DNA of 34,247 bases from JBMYZL01 sp049610385. Its GTDB lineage: Bacteria; Bacteroidota; Bacteroidia; Flavobacteriales_D; Sanyastnellaceae. Under the pieces are notes generated by a model. The model had not been told where the DNA came from. It saw nothing but the letters and a program-made list of their open reading frames with translations, and did no database searches. Below are positions 8,087 through 15,062 of this stretch, piece after piece (the stretch's first letter is position 1; each line of letters starts with the position of its first letter). The position numbers were made by a program, and so were the translations under genes. Location: positions 1-34,247 of the forward strand of contig JBMYZL010000024.1 in the NCBI GenBank assembly GCA_049610385.1, written 5' to 3'.

Positions 8087-10108
8087 ATGAAAGGAACCTG
8101 CAAATTCTTTGTTGCCGTTTGGGGTTTGTTCGCAGCGGCGTTGCTCCCGGGTTTGGCCACAGGCCAAATCTTGGATCCTGTCAATTGGGACATCGCCTTG
8201 TATCCGAGTGCTTCGGAGATCGAGGGCGAATTTGATTTGGTCTTCCATGCGGAAGTCGACCCCTGCTGGCACATCTACAGCCAGTTTTTGGAGAGCCAAG
8301 ACGGGCCGTTACCCACTTGGATTGACATCTCGCTCCCCACCGGCGTCGACTCCATCCGCCACGCCAGAGAATGTGAACCGCGCGTGGCATATGACCCCAA
8401 TTTCATGATGGATTTGCAATTCTTCGAAGAAGAAGTCAGCTGGGTCCAAACCCTGCGCATTCCATCGCCATCAGATGCCGATACCCTCTCTGGTTTCATC
8501 AGCTTCATGGTTTGTGATGACTCCCGTTGCTTGCCCCCTGAGGACATCGACTTCGCTTTGGCCACTTCAGACATTCGTTCGGATACGGAGCGTCCTGAAT
8601 ATTGCCCGCCCTCGAAACACTTGTGCAATCACAGCCACGATGAAGCCGATGAAGGCCATGGTCCGCAAGAAGAACAACTGGAGGAAGACAACAGCGATGC
8701 GTCATCTGAAGAGAGCATCTGGGGGGTGTTTTTGCTCGGCATGTTGCTTGGCTTCGCAGCCTTGTTGACACCCTGTGTATTTCCCATGATTCCGATGACG
8801 GTGAGTTTTTTCACCAAGCAGTCCAAATCGCGGAGTGAAGGCATTCGAAATGCCCTGATTTATGGCTTTTTCATCATTTTCATCTACACGGGGCTCGGAC
8901 TTGTATTGACCGCCGTGTTCGGGGTGGACATCCTCAACGTCATTTCCACCGATCCGTTCTTCAATTTGTTCCTGTTTTTGCTCTTGCTGGTCTTTGGGGC
9001 AAGTTTCTTAGGCGCCTTTGAAATTCAGCTCCCGGCATCTTGGGCCAACAAGACGGACGAAGCCGCCGATCGCGGGGGCATTGCCGGCATCTTTTTCATG
9101 GCCGCCACCTTGGCCATCGTCTCCTTTTCATGCACGGGGCCGTTGGTTGGAAGTGCTTTGGCCGGAGCCGCCACAGGCTCTTTTGCCGCACCAGCAGCCG
9201 TCATGTTCGGGTTTTCCTTGGCACTCGCCATTCCGTTTGCCTTTTTCAGTGCCTTTCCCGGTTGGTTGAATTCACTGCCTCAATCGGGTGGTTGGTTGAA
9301 CAGCGTCAAAGTGGTTTTGGGCCTTTTGGAAATCGGGTTTGCCTTCAAATTCCTCTCCAATGCCGATCTCGTCCTCCAACTGGGTCTCCTGCAACGCGAA
9401 TTGTTCATCGCCATTTGGATTGCGGTTTCCTTGGCCATTGCCTTTTACCTGTTCGGCTGGATCATGTTTCCGCATGACTCGAAAACAGAGCGCATTGGGG
9501 TTTTCCGGTTTACCATGGGGATGTTGTTTTTCACGTTGGGCATTTACTTGGTCCCAGGCCTCTGGGGGGCGCCAGTGAATTTGATTTCCGGGTTTCCACC
9601 GCCTGCTTTCTACAGCGAGTGGTCTGGCAGCGGCTCCGGGCATGGAGATGCCCAATCGGGAGGTGGTCATGTAGAAGCACTGTACACCGATTATGAAGAC
9701 GGATTGGCCGCAGCCCAAGCCGCTGGGAAGCCCATGCTGTTGGACTTCACAGGTTGGGCGTGTGTGAATTGCCGAAAGATGGAGGAGCAAGTTTGGCCCG
9801 ATGCAAAAGTGCGCCAAATCCTGACCCAGGATGTCATACTCGTATCCCTGTATGTGGATGAACGCACTGCTTTGCCCGAAGATGAGCAACGCATGGAATC
9901 CTATGGCGGGAAGGATTTCAAAATCAAAACCATTGGCAACAAATGGAGTTACATGCAAGCGGCGGATTTCAACACCAATTCCCAGCCCTTTTATGTCATG
10001 GTGGATCACGAAGGGAACCAAATTGGAGGCACCGCCGGTTACGATCCCGATGAACAGGTCTTCATCGCGTTTTTGGAAGACGGTCTCGCGGCTTTCAACG
10101 CCCTGTAA
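8087..10108 (+). CDS. dsbD: Thiol:disulfide interchange protein DsbD
   Basis: DsbD carries electrons from cytosolic thioredoxin through the inner membrane to periplasmic thiol proteins. The 673-residue protein has all three modules. A signal peptide (about residues 1-26) is followed by the alpha domain with Cys143 and Cys148 in MVCDDSRCLPPE. The eight-helix beta domain (about 210-490) has Cys230 in LLTPCVFPMIPM and Cys349 in SFSCTGPLVG. The thioredoxin-like gamma domain has Cys559 and Cys562 in GWACVNCRKME. Between alpha and beta is an unusual acidic, His-containing linker (about 170-208) with two extra cysteines. ATG 8087 is chosen because the signal peptide starts there; the frame is open further upstream, into yhhQ. 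In this phylum DsbD often serves extracytoplasmic thiol proteins and cytochrome maturation. Confidence 0.93.
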   Translation: MKGTCKFFVAVWGLFAAALLPGLATGQILDPVNWDIALYPSASEIEGEFDLVFHAEVDPCWHIYSQFLESQDGPLPTWIDISLPTGVDSIRHARECEPRVAYDPNFMMDLQFFEEEVSWVQTLRIPSPSDADTLSGFISFMVCDDSRCLPPEDIDFALATSDIRSDTERPEYCPPSKHLCNHSHDEADEGHGPQEEQLEEDNSDASSEESIWGVFLLGMLLGFAALLTPCVFPMIPMTVSFFTKQSKSRSEGIRNALIYGFFIIFIYTGLGLVLTAVFGVDILNVISTDPFFNLFLFLLLLVFGASFLGAFEIQLPASWANKTDEAADRGGIAGIFFMAATLAIVSFSCTGPLVGSALAGAATGSFAAPAAVMFGFSLALAIPFAFFSAFPGWLNSLPQSGGWLNSVKVVLGLLEIGFAFKFLSNADLVLQLGLLQRELFIAIWIAVSLAIAFYLFGWIMFPHDSKTERIGVFRFTMGMLFFTLGIYLVPGLWGAPVNLISGFPPPAFYSEWSGSGSGHGDAQSGGGHVEALYTDYEDGLAAAQAAGKPMLLDFTGWACVNCRKMEEQVWPDAKVRQILTQDVILVSLYVDERTALPEDEQRMESYGGKDFKIKTIGNKWSYMQAADFNTNSQPFYVMVDHEGNQIGGTAGYDPDEQVFIAFLEDGLAAFNAL

Positions 10109-10161
10109 ATGTTCACTCGCAAAAGGAATTGTGACGATGACAAATCTGGCGTCCAATCGAA

Positions 10162-10827
10162 ATGGAAGAAAAACGTGTTTTGCCGGGTAAACCCAATTCA
10201 ATGCAGATGAATACCCCATCAGCTGATGCCCAAATCCAGGACCTTCGAAGCCACTTCGAAGAAGCCGCAACCCTCACGGAAATCATCCTGAAGGACGAAG
10301 ACTTCATCAAGAAAGTGGGGTCGTCTGGTCGCCACATGGCTTCCGCTTTGGCCCAGGGAAAGAAAATCATGTCATGCGGGAACGGTGGATCGATGTGCGA
10401 TGCGATGCATTTCGCCGAAGAGCTCAGTGGGCGTTACCGAGAAGATCGTCCGGCCTTGGCCGCCATGTCCTGTCATGACCCAAGTCACCTGACCTGTGTG
10501 GGCAACGATTATGGATTTCAGCAAGTGTTCCAACGTTGGGTTGAAGCGCTGGGACAGCCTGGGGATGTCTTGGTGGCCATTTCCACCAGTGGCCGGTCTG
10601 AAAATGTCCTGGCTGCTGCGAAGGCCGCTCGTGACTGCGGCATGACCGTCATCGGCTTGACGGGAAAAGACGGAGGTCCACTAGCGGCCTTGTGCCACCA
10701 TGAGATTCGCGTCCCTTGGAATGGATTCGCTGACCGGATTCAAGAAGTTCACATCAAGATCATCCACAGTTGGATTGACCTCATCGAAAAGTCGCTGACC
10801 CGCGATCAATCCATCGCCTCAGCCTAA
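10162..10827 (+). CDS. gmhA: Sedoheptulose 7-phosphate isomerase
   Basis: GmhA isomerises D-sedoheptulose 7-phosphate to D-glycero-D-manno-heptose 7-phosphate, the entry step to ADP-heptose for lipopolysaccharide cores or other glycans. The SIS-fold protein aligns end to end with E. coli GmhA. The metal and active-site residues known from the family are present: His83 and Glu87 in MHFAEELSGRY, and Gln194 and His202 in RIQEVHIKIIH. The phosphate-binding ISTSGRSENV (140-149) is intact. The family's usual GGSHCDAM reads GGSMCDAM here; that histidine is not one of the metal ligands. The start is uncertain: ATG 10162 is given, but ATG 10201 or 10207 would fit the E. coli N-terminus better. No other heptose gene is adjacent. 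Confidence 0.93.
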   Translation: MEEKRVLPGKPNSMQMNTPSADAQIQDLRSHFEEAATLTEIILKDEDFIKKVGSSGRHMASALAQGKKIMSCGNGGSMCDAMHFAEELSGRYREDRPALAAMSCHDPSHLTCVGNDYGFQQVFQRWVEALGQPGDVLVAISTSGRSENVLAAAKAARDCGMTVIGLTGKDGGPLAALCHHEIRVPWNGFADRIQEVHIKIIHSWIDLIEKSLTRDQSIASA

Positions 10828-10838
10828 TCTGCACAACC

Positions 10839-12422
10839 ATGATTTTCAAGACTTTTTCGGCCCCTGCAACGGGGCCGATAGCCACGGTTGTGACCCTACA
10901 GTTCCGGGTGGACCGCGGTTTGCAAGCCCACATCAGTGGTCTTCCCGCTCACACTGCACGGGATTTGTTGATCAAGTTGAATCAATGCTTTTTGGAACAC
11001 AAACTCCATTGGCCTCGTGCAGCGATGACATGGCACTTGATGCCCAGTTTGTCCTGGGATGCACATTCTGGATTGGACCTGGCCATGGCTCTGTGCCTCT
11101 TGGCCGCTGGCCAAAATATCCAAGCCCGTCGAATTCAGCAAGTGGGCAGTTTGGGGTTGGTGGGGCTGGATGGCCAGATCTTTGCACACCCCCACTGGAC
11201 GCGCTGGACCCTGCCGGATGACAACATCAAAGAATGGTTGATTCCCGCCAAATGGTCCCCCGAACTGATGGATATACCGGACAGCGTGACCCTGTACCCC
11301 GTGCACAATCTCAACGAAGCCATACAACACTTGTCAGGGAAACGCACCATTCGCCCAACCCAGTTGACAAGAGACCGTGGATGCAAACCCATGGACGACT
11401 TGGCCCCAGTGGACATGAAAAGCCTGGACGGGGAATGGCCGGCCCGGCTGGCCATGTGCCTGGCCATCATCGGCCACCATCCCCTGATCTTGATGGGGGG
11501 TCCCGGAACGGGGAAATCCATGTGTGCCCGAATCCTTCATGGCCTGCTGCCCAAGCTCAGTTTGGCACAAGGACAAATCGTACGAAGAAGACACACCGCC
11601 CGCGGACTGGCACATGAGGCTCTGCTGGTCCCCCCTTTCAGAGCACCCCATCCAGCTTCTTCCTTAGCCGGGATGATGGGACAATGTCCAGAAAACAGAG
11701 GTGCCTCTGGGCTGCCCATTCCGGGGGAGGTGACTCTGGCCCATGATGGCGTCTTGTGTTTGGATGAATTCACGGAGTTTTCCCGCCCCGTGATAGAAGG
11801 CTTGCGAACTGTCTTGGACCAGGGTCAAGTTGCACTTGCGCGCTCACGTGGTGTTGTCAAATTGCCTGCCGCACCTTTGTTGATCTTCACCACAAATCCC
11901 TGCCCCTGCGGCCACAGATTCGGTCATCGAGGAAACCGCTGTCGATGCACCCCTGCTGAATTCAGGAAGTACATTCAAAAAATCCGAGGTCCTGTCTTGG
12001 ACCGGCTGGCCCTGCACATTGAAACCGGACTGCCCCGGGTCGAACCCGAAACTGCAGTCATGAAATCTCTGAAATCGAGCGCAAGTGCTCGAGAACGCAT
12101 TCGAAAGGCCATGGCCATGAAGCACAAACATCACAGACAACAACGTCAACACATGCATCCTGAAGCTTTGTCCATGTTGGAGAAATCATCTCGGTCATTC
12201 GGTTGGTCCCTCCGAGCCAAGGCCAGTTTGGCACAAGTGGCGGCCTCCCACATGTGGTGGAGATTAGCGGCCCAACCTGGCCAACAAGTCATCCAAAAGG
12301 AGGACATGGAAACTGCGATCAACTTTCGCATCTTTGACCGCAACACCTGGATGGAGGAGCAATCCGGTTTCCCCTCACCAGGGAAGCACGTGAAAGACAT
12401 CACCCAAGCAGACCGCTCATGA
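10839..12422 (+). CDS. comM: ComM/YifB-family AAA+ ATPase (Mg-chelatase-like)
   Basis: Family members such as ComM are hexameric branch-migration helicases that help integrate single-stranded DNA during natural transformation; many non-competent bacteria keep them too. The 527-residue protein has the usual layout: an N-terminal Lon-protease-like domain (about 1-170), a AAA+ module with Walker A GGPGTGKS (220-227), FRAPHPASS (267-275), Walker B VLCLDE (305-310), the Cys-rich NPCPCGH...NRCRC (353-370), and a C-terminal Mg-chelatase-like domain. It is more divergent than most: the usual RAPHHTxS is altered, and the stretch after Walker A is rich in basic residues. It follows gmhA by 11 bases and overlaps the next gene as ATGA. 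Confidence 0.87.
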   Translation: MIFKTFSAPATGPIATVVTLQFRVDRGLQAHISGLPAHTARDLLIKLNQCFLEHKLHWPRAAMTWHLMPSLSWDAHSGLDLAMALCLLAAGQNIQARRIQQVGSLGLVGLDGQIFAHPHWTRWTLPDDNIKEWLIPAKWSPELMDIPDSVTLYPVHNLNEAIQHLSGKRTIRPTQLTRDRGCKPMDDLAPVDMKSLDGEWPARLAMCLAIIGHHPLILMGGPGTGKSMCARILHGLLPKLSLAQGQIVRRRHTARGLAHEALLVPPFRAPHPASSLAGMMGQCPENRGASGLPIPGEVTLAHDGVLCLDEFTEFSRPVIEGLRTVLDQGQVALARSRGVVKLPAAPLLIFTTNPCPCGHRFGHRGNRCRCTPAEFRKYIQKIRGPVLDRLALHIETGLPRVEPETAVMKSLKSSASARERIRKAMAMKHKHHRQQRQHMHPEALSMLEKSSRSFGWSLRAKASLAQVAASHMWWRLAAQPGQQVIQKEDMETAINFRIFDRNTWMEEQSGFPSPGKHVKDITQADRS

Positions 12423-12991
12423 ACTCAAGTCCCTGTATCCTGCCCTTTGATGGTCATATGCCACAAGTACATGAATCCTGTTGGCTAGCCCCCAATTCCA
12501 CCCTCGTGGGGGCGGTCCGAATTGAACGCGACGCCTCCGTCTGGTTCCAAGCAGTGCTCCGTGGAGATGTTGCACCCATCCACATCGGTGAAGCTGTGAA
12601 CATCCAGGATGGGGCCATCATTCATGCCACGATGAATCACTCCCAGACCACCATCGCTGCAGGCGCCTCCATCGGTCACAACGCCATCATCCATGGGGCG
12701 CACATCGGGGAAGGAGCTTTGATTGGGATGGGGGCCATCATCTTAGACCAAGTTTCTGTAGGGAAGGGAAGCGTAGTCGCTGCGGGCGCTGTGGTGCTTG
12801 AGGGAACTGAAATTCCAGCAGGTGAGTTGTGGGCCGGTGTTCCGGCCCAATCCAAAGGTCCCGTCAGCTCCGATTTGGCCAAAGTAGCGGCCGAAACTGC
12901 GCCGCATTACCAAACTTATGCGGATGGGCTCCGTTCGGTTTCCCGCCATATCGGACAGGCAGACAACGCCACGTCCTCTCCAAAGAATTGA
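12419..12991 (+). CDS. Gamma-class carbonic anhydrase-like hexapeptide-repeat protein
   Basis: A 190-residue left-handed beta-helix protein of the YrdA/PaaY/gamma-carbonic-anhydrase group. Hexapeptide repeats run from about residue 30 to 135. The three zinc-binding histidines of the family are in place: His69 in QDGAIIHAT, and His87 and His92 in SIGHNAIIHGAHIGEG, followed by the typical LIGMGAIILD. Members bind a metal as trimers; some hydrate CO2, others have no proven activity, so the enzyme function is inferred. The ATGA overlap with comM fixes the start. The last 76 bases overlap the end of murI on the opposite strand, an unusual antisense overlap of two intact genes. Confidence 0.88.
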   Translation: MNSSPCILPFDGHMPQVHESCWLAPNSTLVGAVRIERDASVWFQAVLRGDVAPIHIGEAVNIQDGAIIHATMNHSQTTIAAGASIGHNAIIHGAHIGEGALIGMGAIILDQVSVGKGSVVAAGAVVLEGTEIPAGELWAGVPAQSKGPVSSDLAKVAAETAPHYQTYADGLRSVSRHIGQADNATSSPKN

Positions 12992-13749
12992 CGGGCACCA
13001 GCTGCAAACGTCGCCGTCAAATCAGACACATAAAACGCATGTTTTGATGCAGACGGCAACCCCAAAGACATCGGAAGTTGTTGCTTTGCGGCATGAGCCA
13101 CCAGACTTGGGGTATCCAAAATTCGAACCGTGCCTGGTAAATATCGAGATATTTGATTGGAAATCAGTGGATAATGAGTGCAACCCAACACAAAAAGATC
13201 CACTCCATCAAAATGGCCATCCCCGAAATAAGCCTGTAGCAAGGCCTCGCTCACCTCGCCATGGGCAAACCCCTCTTCAATGGCAGAAGCCAGAAGTGGC
13301 GTGGATCGCGCATGAACTTCAGCGCCCGTGGCTGAAAGCGCTTTCTGGTAAATTCCAGAATCAATGGTGGCGCGGGTTCCAATAACCCCAACCCGCAGGT
13401 GACCCGAAGGCAATTGGGCCTGGGCCTTTTGAACCTCCTGCACGACCGGAGAAATCACATCGAGCACCGGAATGTCAGGGCCGGCCACATCGCGCACAGC
13501 ATCAAGTGCGTTGCTCGACGCAGAATTGCATGCGACAACCACCATGCTGCAGCCCGAGTCCACCAAATGACTGGCAATGCGCGAAGCATATTTCCGAATC
13601 AAATCCGGTGACTTTTCGCCGTAAGGCAAATGCGCTGTATCCCCGAAATAAACAAACGAAAAACCGGGAAGAGAGGCCTCCATAGCTCGCGCCACGGTCA
13701 GTCCCCCGATCCCGGAATCGAAAATCCCAATCTTCGAAAGGCTCCTCAC
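12916..13749 (-). CDS. murI: Glutamate racemase
   Basis: MurI makes D-glutamate for peptidoglycan in the cytosol. The 277-residue protein has the two catalytic cysteines, Cys74 in VVACNSAS and Cys190 in LGCTHYPL, and the N-terminal IGIFDSGIGGLTV with the conserved aspartate at 11. The start is GTG: it overlaps the stop of the upstream ompH as GTGA, and no in-frame ATG lies between it and the conserved N-terminus. It is the last gene of the envelope-biogenesis run, so peptidoglycan precursor supply is coupled to outer-membrane assembly genes. The 3' end runs 76 bases into the carbonic anhydrase-like gene on the other strand. Confidence 0.95.
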   Translation of the reverse strand: MRSLSKIGIFDSGIGGLTVARAMEASLPGFSFVYFGDTAHLPYGEKSPDLIRKYASRIASHLVDSGCSMVVVACNSASSNALDAVRDVAGPDIPVLDVISPVVQEVQKAQAQLPSGHLRVGVIGTRATIDSGIYQKALSATGAEVHARSTPLLASAIEEGFAHGEVSEALLQAYFGDGHFDGVDLFVLGCTHYPLISNQISRYLPGTVRILDTPSLVAHAAKQQLPMSLGLPSASKHAFYVSDLTATFAAGARQFFGEDVALSACPIWRETERSPSA

Positions 13750-14258
13750 ATGCCAAGCTTGGCGCGAACCAAATCGCCAACGTCCTCTCCACCGTTGTAC
13801 AAGGTGGCCCCAGTGCTGGCATCAAAAATGTAAGTGAAGCCATTTTCCGCCCCCACTTCATCAATTGCAGTTTGCACCCGCTCAATCATCGGCGTCAACA
13901 GATTCTGTTCCAGAATTTGCAATTCCTGCTGGACCGTGGCACCAAACTCTTGGAGCCCTTGATCCAGCGCCTGAAGCTCTCGTTCTTTTTGTTGGCGAAT
14001 CGCCTCAGGCCATGTGTCGGCCTTCTGCTGGTATTCAGTGAATTTGCTTTGGAGCTCTTGCTGCATCCGGGCCATTTCTTGCTCGTACTCTCCAGCCTGG
14101 CTTTCAATTTGAGCCTGTGCATCTGTCCGCTCTGGCAAGTTTAACAAGATGGATTGTGCATCCACATGTCCAAATTTCTGGGCTACAGCCTCAGAGTTTT
14201 TTCCCACAAGCATGCCAGAAATCAGTACTCCGGCCATCAACAATTGTTTCATATTCAT
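13746..14258 (-). CDS. Skp/OmpH-family periplasmic chaperone (first downstream copy)
   Basis: A 170-residue exported protein: signal peptide to about residue 27 (ending AVAQ), the family opening FGHVDAQSILLNLPE, a long coiled coil (about 45-120) rich in Gln, Glu and Lys, and the closing FTYIFDASTGATLYNGGEDVGDLV typical of Skp/OmpH. Skp-type proteins form trimers that hold unfolded outer-membrane proteins on the way to BamA. Two starts are possible (14258 or 14252). A perfect TAATTTTG -7 box lies just upstream, so this gene and murI can be transcribed apart from bamA. It is shorter than its neighbour and lacks that copy's C-terminal tail. Confidence 0.88.
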   Translation of the reverse strand: MNMKQLLMAGVLISGMLVGKNSEAVAQKFGHVDAQSILLNLPERTDAQAQIESQAGEYEQEMARMQQELQSKFTEYQQKADTWPEAIRQQKERELQALDQGLQEFGATVQQELQILEQNLLTPMIERVQTAIDEVGAENGFTYIFDASTGATLYNGGEDVGDLVRAKLGM

Positions 14259-14274
14259 TCGTGTATTTCGCTTT

Positions 14275-14282
14275 CAAAATTA
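14275..14282 (-). promoter_or_regulatory. -7 promoter box upstream of the ompH-murI pair
   Basis: On the minus strand this reads TAATTTTG, a perfect match to TAnnTTTG, 16 bases before the ATG at 14258 in a 52-base gap. It suggests an internal promoter within the bamA run. A clear -33 element is not seen. Confidence 0.45.
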
Positions 14283-14310
14283 ATCGGCAATGGATTGGAT
14301 TGAAGACCCA

Positions 14311-15006
14311 TCAATCCTTTGTTCTTGAAGTTCTTGGGGTCACTGCGCCTCGAACAGCATCCCGTCCTTGATTCACTCCGTTTTGAATCGCTTCACGACC
14401 CTTGTTGCCCGCCTCTTTGGCCTTGCCCACGAGACCGCCTTCTCCTTTTTCCTCATTTTCACCCTCAATCGTCTCACCGGGCACATAGCCCAAGGCCTTG
14501 ATCAACTTGTCGGAAACGTCGTATTTCGGATTTGTATAGAGCATGTTACTCTGGTTGCTCTTGTCAAAAATGACACTGTATTGGCTGTTGTTCGCCAACT
14601 CCTTGATCTCCTCAAAAATCTGGTCTTGAATGGGCTGAATCAACTCTTGACGCTGCCGAAACAACTCCCCTTCCACACCAAATTTTTCTTTTTGCAATGC
14701 CTTGGCTTCCGCCCTTTTGGCTTCAATCTCTTCTTCTCGTTTCGCCCGCATCTCTGGTGTAAGCAATATGCGTTCAGCACGATATGCGGTCTCCAATCGA
14801 TCCACTGCGGCAATTTTCTCTTCAATTTCCGCTTGCCAATCCAAGGACATTTGGTTCAAATCCTTCTGGGCATCAGCGTATTCTTGCATGTGCAGCAAAA
14901 CATAATCCGAATCGATGTAAGCAAACTTCTGACCCGAAGCGTGCAACTGCAAGGCCAAAACGACCACCAGCATGGCCAGGGAAGGCATAGAAAAAGATTT
15001 GTTCAT
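14311..15006 (-). CDS. Skp/OmpH-family periplasmic chaperone with charged C-terminal tail
   Basis: A 231-residue paralogue of the next gene. It has a signal peptide (about 1-26, ending ASGQ), the opening FAYIDSDYVLLHMQEY, a long charged coiled coil (about 45-120) and the Skp-like YSVIFDKSNQSNMLYTNPKYDVSDKLI block. A tail of about 50 residues (from about 181) follows, rich in Gly, Glu, Lys and Arg, with NKGREAIQNG and NQGRDAVRGA as imperfect amphipathic repeats. ATG 15006 is chosen because the signal peptide begins there. It follows bamA by 56 bases. The Skp role in outer-membrane protein folding is family knowledge; the tail is unexplained. Confidence 0.87.
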   Translation of the reverse strand: MNKSFSMPSLAMLVVVLALQLHASGQKFAYIDSDYVLLHMQEYADAQKDLNQMSLDWQAEIEEKIAAVDRLETAYRAERILLTPEMRAKREEEIEAKRAEAKALQKEKFGVEGELFRQRQELIQPIQDQIFEEIKELANNSQYSVIFDKSNQSNMLYTNPKYDVSDKLIKALGYVPGETIEGENEEKGEGGLVGKAKEAGNKGREAIQNGVNQGRDAVRGAVTPRTSRTKD

Positions 15007-15062
15007 GAGACGTATCCTGAAGTGCATCAAATGGGAATTTACAAAGGGAAGCGGGGTGGATG

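Noticed and set aside
9272..10270. A 332-codon open frame antisense to dsbD.
   Set aside because: It has no recognisable domain and covers conserved DsbD membrane and thioredoxin segments; it is a coding shadow.
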